Shown: positions 1-8,459 of the stretch, in pieces
Layout: every line of letters begins with the position of its first letter
Numbering within the stretch: the stretch's first letter is position 1
From: a virus
Reading direction: 5' to 3' (one strand)
Virus record (IMG/VR): IMGVR_UViG_3300022602_000216
Span: 1 to 39,329 of that record
DNA: 39,329 nucleotides
The notes under the pieces: generated by a model
Seen by the model: only the letters and a program-made list of their open reading frames with translations
Told to the model about the DNA's origin: nothing
The model's database searches: none
Made by a program: the position numbers and the translations under genes

Positions 1-805
1 CTAATACATCTTCCCGGCTAATGCTATAGTGTAAAGTTGGACGCACACCGCGCCAGCTATCAACAACCTGTTTAACACGATCGCTACTAGCATCGATGTA
101 CTCTCCTTCTCGGATGAAATGATGATGAATATCCAGTACGATAGGAACGACATCAGCAAGCTCAAGGCAATCATCTAACCCCCATGCGTTTTCTTCGTTT
201 TCGATAGTAATACAGTTACGTGCTTCTGGGCTTAGTTTTTGATAAGCCTTGCGAATACCGTCAGGACCTTGTTTACCTGAGATATGTACGTTAATTTTAA
301 GGTCCTGAAACTTCTTACCATAGCCCATCCATCGAGCCATGTTGGTGTGGTATTCGAATTCTTCTATTGACCGTTCCACGATACCAGGATTATCTGAAGC
401 AAGAACAGTGAACTGGCCAGGATGAAAAGACAAACGTATGTTATGTGTACGAGCAAGATCCCCAACTTCTCCAAACCGCTTCTCCAATGCTGACACAACT
501 TCAGGTTGTCGCCAGAAATCTCTAAACTCATCATGAGTATAAACAGGAAGCAGATCACTGCTGATACGTAACATACGGAGTGGTTCATCTAGGGTACCTA
601 CCTTTTCTACAAGTTTGCGGGTAGCTTCGATGTTTTGTTCCATCAAGTCCCAAAGTTTTTGTTCAGCTACATCTCGTGACTGGCGGCGAAGCCATGCCAC
701 AGTTGTAGTACCTGTGTTGTATTGTTTAGCGTCATCTGTTAGTTTGATGCCAACAACTTGATGTGGATGATCAATCCACTTACAGGCAAACCCAATTTTT
801 TTCAT
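1..805 (-). CDS. uvsE: UV damage endonuclease (UvsE/UVDE), 3' end cut by the window edge
   Basis: The first 268 residues are visible and the frame stays open to the window edge. The protein reads as the TIM-barrel UVDE family, which nicks DNA 5' of UV photoproducts and starts an alternative excision repair. Supporting stretches are the N-terminal KIGFACKWID, then RISSDLLP, SFHPGQFTVL, NVHISGK, ITIENEE and VLDIHHHF, which carry the conserved His, Glu and Asp metal ligands of the barrel. The start at 805 follows closely on the DUF2693-type gene. Phages of sunlit waters often carry repair genes, which fits, but the role here is inferred from the family. The C-terminus lies outside the window. 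Confidence 0.9.
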   Translation of the reverse strand, partial: MKKIGFACKWIDHPHQVVGIKLTDDAKQYNTGTTTVAWLRRQSRDVAEQKLWDLMEQNIEATRKLVEKVGTLDEPLRMLRISSDLLPVYTHDEFRDFWRQPEVVSALEKRFGEVGDLARTHNIRLSFHPGQFTVLASDNPGIVERSIEEFEYHTNMARWMGYGKKFQDLKINVHISGKQGPDGIRKAYQKLSPEARNCITIENEENAWGLDDCLELADVVPIVLDIHHHFIREGEYIDASSDRVKQVVDSWRGVRPTLHYSISREDVL

Positions 806-806
806 G

Positions 807-1271
807 TTAATCTTTCTTTGATAACTGCCAGGCACCATTGCCTAAATCTTTCCAAATCAACGTATCATTTTCTTTCCAGCCTTGAAGCTCTAACAAATCT
901 TGCGGCAATGGAAGAACAAGATCGCCACTACCGTCATTGGCTTCTTCTACAGTAACGGTCCATCGTTTTGGTTCTTCGTAGGGTTTGATAGAAATTGCGT
1001 TCATAGTTTTGAAACTACGCCAAGCAAAGTCTTCTGTGCTCCAGATAGAAAATGTTTCGTAATTGATTACACGAGTTTGATGAAACTCTTCTTTTTCTTT
1101 CTGAGGTAAAAGGTCAGAATCGAGCGTAACGGTCATTACACGTTTCTCGCCATTCTTTTTAGTAAATTCTAGTGTAGCCAGTTGATGCTCTCGCAAGAAC
1201 TGACTAATCATTCTATAGCGGTCTTCCGCTGTAGCTTCGGGGAATTGTTCAAATAGGATTTCTGTTGTCAT
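807..1271 (-). CDS. DUF2693-like SH3-fold protein fused to an AbrB/MazE-like domain
   Basis: This 154-aa protein seems to have two parts. Residues 1-95 resemble the DUF2693 SH3-barrel proteins of T4-like phages (FTKKNGEKRVMTVTL, then WRSFKTMNAI). Residues about 110-152 resemble a SpoVT/AbrB or MazE swapped-hairpin domain (LPLPQDLLELQGWKENDTLIW). Such a domain usually binds DNA, so a regulatory role is possible but unproven. The ATG lies only 5 nt after a TATAAT box, so the mRNA is probably leaderless. It heads the transcript that runs into uvsE. Confidence 0.6.
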   Translation of the reverse strand: MTTEILFEQFPEATAEDRYRMISQFLREHQLATLEFTKKNGEKRVMTVTLDSDLLPQKEKEEFHQTRVINYETFSIWSTEDFAWRSFKTMNAISIKPYEEPKRWTVTVEEANDGSGDLVLPLPQDLLELQGWKENDTLIWKDLGNGAWQLSKKD

Positions 1272-1276
1272 AATAT

Positions 1277-1305
1277 ATTATAACAAAGAAATTGGTAAAA
1301 GTCAA
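1277..1305 (-). promoter_or_regulatory. sigma70-type promoter for 807..1271 and uvsE
   Basis: Read on the minus strand: -35 TTGACT (1305-1300), 17-nt spacer, -10 TATAAT (1282-1277) preceded by TG one base upstream (extended -10). The start codon at 1271 is only 5 nt downstream. The -35 overlaps the stop codon of the UXS gene. Confidence 0.85.
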
Positions 1306-2234
1306 GCAATTTGTTCAAAATAGGCAATAGTTTTCTTAAGGCCTTCTTCTAAATCAATGGTCGGTTCCCATTGTAAATGATTCTTGGCTTTTGTAATATC
1401 TGGGCGTCTTTGTTTTGGATCGTCTTGCGGAAGAGGTTGTTGTAATATAATGCTTTCGGAGCCTGTTAATTTAATAACTTTTTCCGCCAATTCCATCATG
1501 GTAAATTCTCCAGGGTTGCCTAGATTGTACGGACCAATAATATCATCACTCGAATCCATCATTTTCATCATACCATCAATTAGATCGTCGACATAACAAA
1601 AACTACGAGTTTGTAATCCACTGCCGTAAACTGTTACCGGTTTATTGCTTAAAGCCTGCACAATAAAATTACTTACTACACGGCCGTCATCTGTCATCAT
1701 TCTAGGACCATATGTATTAAAAATGCGAACAATTTTAATATTAACAGAATGTTGACGCCAGTAATCCATAAACAATGTTTCTGCGGCACGTTTACCTTCA
1801 TCGTAACAGCTTCGAATACCAATGGTGTTTACATTACCCCAATATTCTTCTGCTTGAGGATGTACCTCTGGATCACCGTAAATTTCGCTTGTTGATGCTT
1901 GTAGGATTTTAGCACCTGTGCGTTTAGCAAGTCCTAGTAAATTATAAGCCCCTAGAACGCTGGTTTTCATAGTTTGGATAGGATCCCATTGATATGCACC
2001 GGGACTAGCAGGACACGCTAGGTTATAAATTTCATCTACTTCAACATACAATGGAAAACAAATATCCTGTCGAATAACTTCAAAGTTTTTATAATCTAAT
2101 AGATGTTCAATATTCTTTTTACTGCCTGTGAAATAGTTATCGACACATAGTACATGGTGTCCTTCTTTTACTAACCTCTCACAAAGGTGCGATCCTAAAA
2201 AACCGGCACCGCCAGTTACTAATATTTTTTTCAT
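1302..2234 (-). CDS. UDP-glucuronate decarboxylase (UDP-xylose synthase), SDR family
   Basis: This 310-aa extended short-chain dehydrogenase has the NAD-binding GGAGFLG at residues 8-14 and the catalytic Tyr144/Lys148 pair in CYDEGKR. The stretches [15 protein letters not shown] and [16 protein letters not shown] are typical of UXS enzymes, which convert UDP-glucuronate to UDP-xylose in the cytosol. The product would feed glycosyltransferases such as those at 15.3, 19.9-22 and 22.6-23.5 kb. The start overlaps the end of the upstream oxygenase gene by 4 nt (ATGA), so translation is probably coupled. A UDP-glucose 4-epimerase lies at 14.1-15.1 kb. Confidence 0.9.
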   Translation of the reverse strand: MKKILVTGGAGFLGSHLCERLVKEGHHVLCVDNYFTGSKKNIEHLLDYKNFEVIRQDICFPLYVEVDEIYNLACPASPGAYQWDPIQTMKTSVLGAYNLLGLAKRTGAKILQASTSEIYGDPEVHPQAEEYWGNVNTIGIRSCYDEGKRAAETLFMDYWRQHSVNIKIVRIFNTYGPRMMTDDGRVVSNFIVQALSNKPVTVYGSGLQTRSFCYVDDLIDGMMKMMDSSDDIIGPYNLGNPGEFTMMELAEKVIKLTGSESIILQQPLPQDDPKQRRPDITKAKNHLQWEPTIDLEEGLKKTIAYFEQIA

Positions 2235-2971
2235 GTTTGGTCCTTTAATCTTATTCTAAACACCACTGCATATCGCATTTCCTTAGCCCATGTTGCAGTA
2301 GGTTTAGTAGTGTGCAATGTTCTTCCGTCATATAATACTACTCTTCCGGCTACAGGTGGCACAATGGCAAAAGGATAACCGATTCCAAACCCTCTAGACT
2401 GTCCGTGTCCTTTTTGGAATTGTTGAGTATCGCCAGTTGTATCATCGTCGGCATAGAATACATTTTCAGCCATCCATGTTGGGTACCATTCGGGATTGGC
2501 CATATATAACAAAGTAAAATTCTTTTCTTCGTTTAAATCAACAGTATCTCTATGAATACCGTGACTACGTTTAATTGTTTCTTCTGGTTGTGCATTTACA
2601 TACACTCGGGCATATTGGAATTTGAGATCTGCAATTCCTTCCATATCTCCACGGATAACAAATTTATTATCAAAGTGTTTATTGATAGATTTCCACAGTT
2701 CAAATATTACAGGATGATGTACTGCTATTTCGTTTTCCGTGTTACCAAAAACAGTGCGATGCATATATTGATTATTATAGCTAGGTATATTAGTATCAAG
2801 GTATTCCTTTTTATTATCTGCTGGAACGTAATGTATAATCGATCCGGGGTTAGGGTATGCTACATCTTTTCGGGTAGCGTGAAAACTTTGATGTTGAATA
2901 TAGTCCCACACCCGTGATCTAAGATCATCGGGTATAAGATTATCGTATGTTTCAACTTTATATGTTTTCAA
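2231..2971 (-). CDS. 2-oxoglutarate/Fe(II)-dependent oxygenase-like protein
   Basis: This 246-aa protein has the 2OG-Fe(II) signature: HRD in [10 protein letters not shown], a distal His in [10 protein letters not shown] and an Arg in MRYAVVF about ten residues later, as in prolyl-4-hydroxylase-type double-stranded beta-helix enzymes. Such enzymes hydroxylate proteins, nucleic acids or small molecules; the substrate is not predictable. The only plausible start is TTG at 2971, just after the stop of a small membrane-protein gene, with an AAGG about 12 nt upstream. It is one of nine oxygenase-like genes in the window. Confidence 0.75.
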   Translation of the reverse strand: MKTYKVETYDNLIPDDLRSRVWDYIQHQSFHATRKDVAYPNPGSIIHYVPADNKKEYLDTNIPSYNNQYMHRTVFGNTENEIAVHHPVIFELWKSINKHFDNKFVIRGDMEGIADLKFQYARVYVNAQPEETIKRSHGIHRDTVDLNEEKNFTLLYMANPEWYPTWMAENVFYADDDTTGDTQQFQKGHGQSRGFGIGYPFAIVPPVAGRVVLYDGRTLHTTKPTATWAKEMRYAVVFRIRLKDQT

Positions 2972-2972
2972 G

Positions 2973-3146
2973 TTACCAGTGCCTTATCACGCCTGCAATA
3001 ATAAAGATGTTTGTTAGTATATATGATAGTACAATTAAAGTTCGAATAAAAGCGATTCTATCCGATTCTTCATTTGTACTGCCTGATTTTTCACCTAGGG
3101 CTTTTACCCAAAGCCTCCAAACATATTTAATGATTCCGTTTTCCAT
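2973..3146 (-). CDS. small single-span membrane protein, unknown
   Basis: A 57-aa ORF starts at ATG 3146 and ends at TAA 2973. Its N-half is charged and its C-half is a hydrophobic span (LIVLSYILTNIFIIAGVI) with a short basic tail. It overlaps the end of the cupin gene by 20 nt and ends directly before the TTG of the oxygenase, filling what would be the only gap in this operon. I do not recognise it; that it is a real gene is inferred from fit and composition. Confidence 0.5.
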   Translation of the reverse strand: MENGIIKYVWRLWVKALGEKSGSTNEESDRIAFIRTLIVLSYILTNIFIIAGVIRHW

Positions 3147-3468
3147 CAAACACGCAATTGAACAACAAGTTCATTTCGCCATCGTTAATCACACGATGAA
3201 ACGCACCGTCTGGAATTAGAACGATGTCACCAGCACTGACATAAAATGGTTCGTCAGTTTCATCACCCACAATCATTTGTCCGTGACCCTGCACAAAAAT
3301 ATAAACTTCTTCTTGTCCAGGATGACGATGTCCTCGTGTCTGTTGACCTACTCGTAATAGTGTGCTACTCAATACTAGATTGTTTAATGTTTTATTGTCT
3401 TTTAATAGGTAAGTTTCATTATCCTTAATAACTTCCCCACCCACGTCTGTCATATGATATTTTTTCAT
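3127..3468 (-). CDS. cupin-domain protein
   Basis: A 113-aa single cupin domain. Motif 1 is visible as G-x-RGHRHPGQEEVYIFVQGHG (His, His, Glu metal ligands) and motif 2 as AGDIVLIPDGAFHRV (distal His), so metal binding is likely intact. Single-domain cupins of this kind include isomerases, dioxygenases and sugar-modifying enzymes; the function here is open. I take ATG 3468 as the start rather than an upstream in-frame one, because it has AAGGAT before it and directly follows the queD stop. Confidence 0.75.
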   Translation of the reverse strand: MKKYHMTDVGGEVIKDNETYLLKDNKTLNNLVLSSTLLRVGQQTRGHRHPGQEEVYIFVQGHGQMIVGDETDEPFYVSAGDIVLIPDGAFHRVINDGEMNLLFNCVFDGKRNH

Positions 3469-3469
3469 T

Positions 3470-3994
3470 TTATCCTTCGTACGTAGCCGAATTTGCACCA
3501 TGTTCAAATACTTCAACTGATTTGACCCTTACTGTTGGATTAATTGGATAGCGCATGTCGCCAGATGCTAGAAGTTCAGCCATTTTGTCATAGCACATTT
3601 TGGCAAACATTTCACAGCCTACAGCAGGAACAATACGTAAATCACATATAGCACCTCTTTCAAATGGTTTACCTTTTGGTAAATCACCTGTACCACTGGG
3701 AGGAGGGTTTCCTAGGTTAGACATTTGTTTAAAGAAATTTAAATGGGGGTCGTCTTCTGCAACTACCAGCGTGTGATCAAACATATGATCTGCCCATGCT
3801 TTAAATTCTTTGAGTCCGCCAAAGTCCATACACCAATTTTTATCATCTAGTGTATCACATTCAAATACCAGTTTAATACCAATTGAGTAGCCGTGTAGTG
3901 TTGAGCAATGGCTGTGTGTGGCACGCCATTGTCTAAAACAGCAAGATAGTCCTCTATCATTGCCGTAAGTTTTTGTTGAATAAAATTTTGCCAT
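3470..3994 (-). CDS. queD: QueD-like 6-pyruvoyl-tetrahydropterin / 6-carboxytetrahydropterin synthase
   Basis: A 174-aa T-fold protein of the QueD/PTPS family, which makes 6-carboxy-5,6,7,8-tetrahydropterin on the route to 7-deazaguanines. The active-site region reads HSHCSTLHGYS, with Cys30 and His34; the second His of the usual HGH zinc motif is Tyr here. MDFGGLK, MFDHTLVV and a C-terminal EHGANSATY Glu match the family. Phages use this pathway to make 7-deazaguanine DNA modifications, but no queC, queE, folE or transferase gene is visible in this window. A promoter and a structured leader lie upstream. Confidence 0.85.
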   Translation of the reverse strand: MAKFYSTKTYGNDRGLSCCFRQWRATHSHCSTLHGYSIGIKLVFECDTLDDKNWCMDFGGLKEFKAWADHMFDHTLVVAEDDPHLNFFKQMSNLGNPPPSGTGDLPKGKPFERGAICDLRIVPAVGCEMFAKMCYDKMAELLASGDMRYPINPTVRVKSVEVFEHGANSATYEG

Positions 3995-4063
3995 CTTGTT
4001 TTTCCTCTAAGATGACACGCAGAGTTTATAATGCGGGATGAGCGTCTAAGTCCGCATCGTATT
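3995..4063 (-). promoter_or_regulatory. structured 5' leader of queD, possible pseudoknot
   Basis: The predicted transcript carries about 65 nt before the queD ATG. It can form a 6-bp stem AUGCGG/CCGCAU (4057-4052 with 4036-4031). The loop ACGC (4045-4042) can pair with GCGU (4020-4017) downstream, giving an H-type pseudoknot. A four-codon ORF (ATG CGG ACT TAG) starts 6 nt after the -10 box. The Shine-Dalgarno AGAGG precedes the start. The preQ1-I consensus is not evident, so a riboswitch is only a hypothesis. Confidence 0.35.
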
Positions 4064-4093
4064 ATTATATACAGTCTTACTTATCTTTGTCAA
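4064..4093 (-). promoter_or_regulatory. sigma70-type promoter of queD
   Basis: Minus strand TTGACA (4093-4088), 18-nt spacer, TATAAT (4069-4064). It sits just after the stop of 4095..4409 and drives the queD-cupin-oxygenase-UXS group. Confidence 0.8.
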
Positions 4094-4094
4094 C

Positions 4095-4409
4095 CTACCT
4101 AGTCAAATTTTTTACTTCTTTTTGGATTTCTCGAATACACTCAACTACATCGTTGAATAATTCTACTTCTTCTTTTTGGTGTTGTATAAGTTCTCTTATT
4201 AGACGCATAGTCCAATACCACCATAAGACCGAAACTAATAATCCGGCAGAAACAATGACCCACATAATATGTAGATCTTCTATAGTTGCCCAACTGAATA
4301 TGATTTTACCTACTGCGATTGTTACAAGTGCGCTGAGTATCAGCCACGTTTTACGTTGTCTGTCAAATGCCTGTAATGCCTGTTGATGTTTATATACTTT
4401 TCTTTCCAT
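4095..4409 (-). CDS. two-span membrane protein, unknown
   Basis: A 104-aa protein with a basic N-terminus, two hydrophobic segments (about residues 21-42 and 47-67; WLILSALVTIAVGKIIFSW and MWVIVSAGLLVSVLWWYW) and a charged, coiled-coil-like C-terminal tail rich in Glu and Lys. This suggests an inner-membrane hairpin with a cytoplasmic helical tail. It follows the tail-fibre-like gene and precedes the queD promoter. I do not recognise the family. Confidence 0.7.
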   Translation of the reverse strand: MERKVYKHQQALQAFDRQRKTWLILSALVTIAVGKIIFSWATIEDLHIMWVIVSAGLLVSVLWWYWTMRLIRELIQHQKEEVELFNDVVECIREIQKEVKNLTR

Positions 4410-4458
4410 AATGATTCTCCCATAAGCAAAATTATTTACTTAGGGAGTAATGGAAGTT

Positions 4459-5541
4459 TTATGCTGATATTTGTCCGAACGGTTTCCAAAGACCTGGATT
4501 ACCGGCGGCAACACAGATCCAACCTACCCAACCAGTTGGCATTGGACTTGCGTTCCATACTACGTCGCCTTGCATGTATGAGCCACTTGTTGGAGGTTCT
4601 GTACCTGTCGTAAACAGTTTATTATTGAATCGAATATCTCCTGCAACTTCTAATTGTGCAGTAGGTTTGTTAACACCAATACCAACAGTGCCAAACATTT
4701 TGATCACTGTACTATCGCGTAGTGGTTGGCCTAGTGTAATGTTGCCGTTTGTTTCAATACTAATACGTACTTGGTCATCAGTAACGACATCAAGTGCCTT
4801 TGTATTAAATGTTCCAAATACTCCACGTCCAGTAGGTGTACCGTCAAGAATAATTTCGATATCGTTGGTGCTATCGTAGACGCTAAACAATGCTGTTGGT
4901 TGTGCGTTGCCGATACTTAGTTTGCCAGATGCACTGTCAAAGAATACAATATCTGCAAAATTTACATCACCTGTAACATTTAGTTTTGTTAAATTTCCAA
5001 GTGTCTTTAATGAACTATTAACAATACCGTTGCCTAACGAAGTACTGTTTAGTACTAATAATCCGCCGATTAGATAGCTCTTATCTGGAGCAATATCTAC
5101 GCTCTCTGTCATGAAGAATCTATCTGGATTATTTCTATAAACTAATTGCTTGTTATAGGAATCGCTAGGCCATAGTAAGCCTGTACCTACATTAGTACCT
5201 TGCTCATTATCTATAGCAAATTCGATATATTGTTTTTCGTAACGTTGATTTGTGATAAGTTCTGTAGTTCTTACAAAACCTGCATCTAAAACACCATAAA
5301 CTTTAAGGTCGCCTCTAACAGTTGTATTACCTGTTATAGTTGGTGCTGTAATGCTAGCAACACTGATGTTTCCGTCGGTTACTACAAGAGCTGTTGTAGT
5401 AGCGTTATCTTGTATACCTGTGCTGGAAAAGTGGGTGATTGTTCCACCATCAATTAAATTTCCACTTAATTCACCAGGGAGTAGATTTAAACTCTGGGCT
5501 GTGATTCCAGTTAAGTTCTGGCCGTCAAATGTTTTTACCAT
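4459..5541 (-). CDS. tail-fibre-like structural protein
   Basis: A 360-aa protein dominated by short beta-rich repeats of the kind seen in phage tail fibres (TGNTTVRGDLKVYGVL, KLNVTGDVNFADIVFF, VGIGVNKPTAQLEVAGDIRFNN). It ends in a distal domain with GDVVWNASPMPTGWVGWICVAAG. The repeated V-x-G-D-hydrophobic pattern suggests a trimeric fibrous shaft. It probably forms a virion fibre or a fibre accessory. The start codon lies inside a long hairpin, described separately. Host-range function is inferred from family resemblance. Confidence 0.75.
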   Translation of the reverse strand: MVKTFDGQNLTGITAQSLNLLPGELSGNLIDGGTITHFSSTGIQDNATTTALVVTDGNISVASITAPTITGNTTVRGDLKVYGVLDAGFVRTTELITNQRYEKQYIEFAIDNEQGTNVGTGLLWPSDSYNKQLVYRNNPDRFFMTESVDIAPDKSYLIGGLLVLNSTSLGNGIVNSSLKTLGNLTKLNVTGDVNFADIVFFDSASGKLSIGNAQPTALFSVYDSTNDIEIILDGTPTGRGVFGTFNTKALDVVTDDQVRISIETNGNITLGQPLRDSTVIKMFGTVGIGVNKPTAQLEVAGDIRFNNKLFTTGTEPPTSGSYMQGDVVWNASPMPTGWVGWICVAAGNPGLWKPFGQISA

Positions 5542-5593
5542 GGTTATGCGTTCCTAAATAGATACTAATAGCACTATTTAGCATAACCATGGT
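5537..5593 (-). promoter_or_regulatory. hairpin enclosing the tail-fibre start codon
   Basis: Perfect 12-bp arms (5537-5548 and 5582-5593, core ACCATGGTTATG) enclose a second 8-bp stem, CTAAATAG/CTATTTAG (5554-5561 and 5574-5581), with a 5-nt bulge and a 12-nt loop. On the mRNA the 3' arm contains the ATG of the fibre gene, and the AGGA ribosome site lies at the stem/bulge junction. The structure could hide the start in read-through mRNA or end clpP transcription. CTAAATAG also resembles a late-promoter core. Confidence 0.6.
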
Positions 5594-5601
5594 TCTAACG
5601 T

Positions 5602-6225
5602 TTAAGGACGGTTTTCGACTACTTTGTCAGCAAGTCCGTATTCAACTGCCTCTTTTGCAGACAAGAATGTATCAAATTTCATAACTTCATACATTTCATC
5701 ATAGGTCTTACCTGCCGTATTGTGTTTAACATACAGTTCAGTTAGACGTTGATTAATACGAACTGATTCTTCGAAACTGCGTTTAGCATCTTCGAATTGT
5801 AAATCCTGTACGTGTACGCTACCGCTTGTACCTGGCGTACCAGAACTTACACGATGGATCATAGTACGACTTTCTGGCAATACATATCGCTTACCAGGAG
5901 CTCCTGCTTGTGCTAAGAAACTGCCCATTGAGCAGGCTTGACCCATAACATAGGTAGCGACATCTGGTTTAACAAACTGCATTACATCATAGATGCTCAA
6001 ACCAGCTGTAACTAACCCGCCCGGACTGTTGATGTAAAAGTGAATATCCTGTTCGCTATTTTGACTCTCAAGGTGTAGAAACTGTGCAACGATAATGTTA
6101 GCACTATAGTCGTCTACCGGCCCGTTTAAGAACACGATACGTTCGTTTAACAAACGACTGTATATGTCAAAAGCACGTTCGCCTGTGCTTGTTTTTTCGA
6201 TTACCATTGGTATTAGATTGTTCAT
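5602..6225 (-). CDS. clpP: ClpP-family serine protease
   Basis: A 207-aa ClpP homologue of normal length with an intact catalytic triad: Ser99 in GQACSMG, His124 in RTMIHRV and Asp185 in MKFDTF. The family forms a double-heptamer barrel that degrades proteins with an AAA+ unfoldase, or performs prohead or other maturation proteolysis in some phages. No phage Clp ATPase is visible here, so it may use host ClpX/ClpA or act alone. Its start overlaps the end of the upstream oxygenase gene by 4 nt. Confidence 0.95.
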   Translation of the reverse strand: MNNLIPMVIEKTSTGERAFDIYSRLLNERIVFLNGPVDDYSANIIVAQFLHLESQNSEQDIHFYINSPGGLVTAGLSIYDVMQFVKPDVATYVMGQACSMGSFLAQAGAPGKRYVLPESRTMIHRVSSGTPGTSGSVHVQDLQFEDAKRSFEESVRINQRLTELYVKHNTAGKTYDEMYEVMKFDTFLSAKEAVEYGLADKVVENRP

Positions 6226-6863
6226 TTTATATCCTTAAATGTTTGTAAATTTAAACTAAGAACCCACCGATCCTTGTCTGACTGCGATGCTTCTGTGCTA
6301 TGCCTAAAAAATGGAGCAAAGAAATAAACCTTATTGTCCTCTACGGGTAGCCTATAACCTCCATTCATGTGTGTTTTTCTAAAAGCAGGGTAACCTTCCC
6401 AGATAGGTTCCAGGGGATCTTCTAAAATAAGATGTCCGCTTTTTTCATCTGCTTGAAAATAAGCCGCAATTGATAAATGAGCATGATGATGAATGTGCCA
6501 ATTGGTCCATCCTCCTTTTCTATGCCGGTTAACCCAACTGTTAGTAACTGCAATTCTGTCAAAGTCAAATTCCCAAGTTTTTAAAATTTGAGAAGCGTTT
6601 TGACCAACCCATGTCATAAATTTAGATAGTTCTGGCCATGTGTGAGGTTGTCCTTGCTGTAGTTGTATATCGTTAGATGAGTTGCCGTACTGTCCTAATG
6701 CTGTAGTACCTGCATCTCCTATTTCGATATTTTGAGTTGTGCTGTTAAAGCCGGGTGTGTTGTTTGCTAACTCCTCACACCTAGCAATTACAGCCGGCTT
6801 ATCAAACGTAAACGTGTCTTCAAATACCAACGGAGCTCCTAATCTAATAGGAATTAAACTCAT
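6222..6863 (-). CDS. putative 2OG-Fe(II) oxygenase (TIGR02466/PF13759-like), copy 1
   Basis: A 213-aa protein with the layout of this phage oxygenase family: [24 protein letters not shown], then [21 protein letters not shown], then [17 protein letters not shown] and a final RWVLSLNLQ. The His cluster near residue 130, the later His and the Arg are the presumed metal and cosubstrate ligands. The gene at 7281-7895 is a clear paralogue with the same motifs in the same order, so a local duplication is likely. The substrate is unknown. Confidence 0.7.
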   Translation of the reverse strand: MSLIPIRLGAPLVFEDTFTFDKPAVIARCEELANNTPGFNSTTQNIEIGDAGTTALGQYGNSSNDIQLQQGQPHTWPELSKFMTWVGQNASQILKTWEFDFDRIAVTNSWVNRHRKGGWTNWHIHHHAHLSIAAYFQADEKSGHLILEDPLEPIWEGYPAFRKTHMNGGYRLPVEDNKVYFFAPFFRHSTEASQSDKDRWVLSLNLQTFKDIK

Positions 6864-7279
6864 CGATAGTCCTTGTCTAGTTTAACGCTGGCAAGTCCGG
6901 CAACTGTTTGAAATTTTTCCCATGCTGACTTAGCGGCCTGATTGTGTTCGAGTTCGCTACTTGGCAAGACTGCTTCTAGCCAAATTTCTGGCCGACGTGT
7001 TGGGTGACCTCCAAATTTACGCGGCTGATGAAATTTACCCGTTTGCCATAGTTCAATACTTACGTCACGAAACTTTTGTTCGTCCTCGTCGGCATAGTTA
7101 ACCCATTCTGGATTACTCCAAGGGCTGTATCCGTGATAGCCTGCCCAGATGCTTGCCCACTGCTCATCGATGTTTGGGTCAAAATCTGTACGAGCAATAA
7201 TAACAAGTACGTCATCGATGTCTACCACGCCGTCTACGATATCACGAACACACCGGCTATAACTTAATCCAATTTTCAT
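6860..7279 (-). CDS. conserved-looking phage protein, unknown
   Basis: A 139-aa soluble acidic protein sandwiched between two paralogous oxygenase genes, with ATGA coupling to the downstream one and 1 nt from the upstream one. The sequence has an aromatic-rich centre (WAGYHGYSPWSNPEWVNY) and FGGHPTRRPEIWLEAVLPSSE. The placement suggests a shared role with the oxygenases, but I see no catalytic motif and do not recognise a named family. Confidence 0.6.
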   Translation of the reverse strand: MKIGLSYSRCVRDIVDGVVDIDDVLVIIARTDFDPNIDEQWASIWAGYHGYSPWSNPEWVNYADEDEQKFRDVSIELWQTGKFHQPRKFGGHPTRRPEIWLEAVLPSSELEHNQAAKSAWEKFQTVAGLASVKLDKDYR

Positions 7280-7280
7280 T

Positions 7281-7895
7281 TTAGTCTCTCATTATATTTA
7301 GGCTAATAACCCATCTATCTACGCTTGTTTGATTCTTTGCTGTTGCGTGTCTAATAAACGGAGCAAAAAATATTACCTTGTTGCTAACTACCGGAACTTT
7401 TGAAGTACACGGTAATACATTATTTCTAGTGGTTCTCATTCCAAACCAATAGTTTTCTAAAGGATCAACCATATACAAATCTCCACTACCCGGAAATGCC
7501 TGTACATAGGCCGCCAATACCAAATCTACATTTTCATGAATGTGCCAATTGGTCCATCCACCTGTAGAATGTTTGTTAACCCAACTTCTATTAATTTTAG
7601 GTTCTTCTGATGGGATGCCCCATTCATTAAAAATCTCTTTGGCACATTTAACTACCCAATCGGAAAACTCTTTCAATTCTGGAAGATTGTGTGGAAACAG
7701 TTCAGTGGTTTCTTCAAACGCTGTACTACCTGCATCTCCTAGTTCTAATCCAATCGAAGCACCTCCGAAGTTTTTAAATTTAGGATTCTTAGCAAGTTCC
7801 TCAAACTTTGGAATCAAAATTTTAGGATCAAACTGAAATGTACTTTCATATACAATAGGAACACCTAAATATTTTGCTTGTAAGTTACCGCTCAT
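7281..7895 (-). CDS. putative 2OG-Fe(II) oxygenase (TIGR02466/PF13759-like), copy 2
   Basis: A 204-aa paralogue of the 6222-6863 product. Shared motifs are [58 protein letters not shown] and RWVISLNI. The two also share the opening (LGVPIVYESTFQFD against [14 protein letters not shown]) and GDAGSTAFEET against GDAGTTALG. It probably hydroxylates a phage or host target; the pair may act on different substrates. Confidence 0.7.
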   Translation of the reverse strand: MSGNLQAKYLGVPIVYESTFQFDPKILIPKFEELAKNPKFKNFGGASIGLELGDAGSTAFEETTELFPHNLPELKEFSDWVVKCAKEIFNEWGIPSEEPKINRSWVNKHSTGGWTNWHIHENVDLVLAAYVQAFPGSGDLYMVDPLENYWFGMRTTRNNVLPCTSKVPVVSNKVIFFAPFIRHATAKNQTSVDRWVISLNIMRD

Positions 7896-8459
7896 TTAGG
7901 CACCGTTTGGAGAACCAAACATTAAGTTATCTTTAGTAATCTCGCCGCTCTTAACTTTTTCAGCCAAATCAGCTAATGCTAGATTAATATAATCGTTTAG
8001 CGTGATGCCACGTTCGTGAGCGGCCAAAGCGGCCTGCAAGATGGTATTGTTATCTAAGGTAAGAGGCATCAACACTCCTGTGTCATAGTCTTCACCGTTT
8101 CTAATAGCAAGTGACTTGTCAATGAAATCATTATCAACTTCTAGATCTACGTAGTTAACATCGTCCCATGCTTCATTTAAGTTAATCCCACGAGCTAGAG
8201 ATTCTTTACGATGCTTTGCCTGCTTGTTCTCTGCAATCATACGATAAGCACGATTACGAGTATAGTCGCATACAGTGACTTCATATACCTTTTGTGTCTT
8301 AGTGCTGAATATAATATTAAAACTATATCCTCCCTTGCCATGAACACCATTCCAACTACTTAAATCATAAGCATTTGGTCCATAACATTCCCAGCAATAA
8401 TCATTGCCTTCAGTGATCTTATAGTCTACTAGTTCCATCCATTGTTGCATTGTAATCAT
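7896..8459 (-). CDS. unknown phage protein with a possible ribbon-helix-helix tail
   Basis: A 187-aa protein. The N-half carries WECYGPNAYDLSSWNGVHGKGGYSF and FSTKTQKVYEVTVCDYTRNRAYRMI, apparently a compact alpha/beta fold. Residues about 140-175 (ILQAALAAHERGITLNDYINLALADLAEK) look like an Arc/HicB-type helix pair, which often binds DNA or mediates dimerisation. It starts at 8459, overlapping the upstream zinc-ribbon gene. The function is not known. Confidence 0.6.
   Translation of the reverse strand: MITMQQWMELVDYKITEGNDYCWECYGPNAYDLSSWNGVHGKGGYSFNIIFSTKTQKVYEVTVCDYTRNRAYRMIAENKQAKHRKESLARGINLNEAWDDVNYVDLEVDNDFIDKSLAIRNGEDYDTGVLMPLTLDNNTILQAALAAHERGITLNDYINLALADLAEKVKSGEITKDNLMFGSPNGA

Noticed and set aside
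3995-4063. preQ1-I riboswitch
   Set aside because: The compact stem-loop with A-rich tail of the class I consensus is not recognisable; only a generic pseudoknot is possible.
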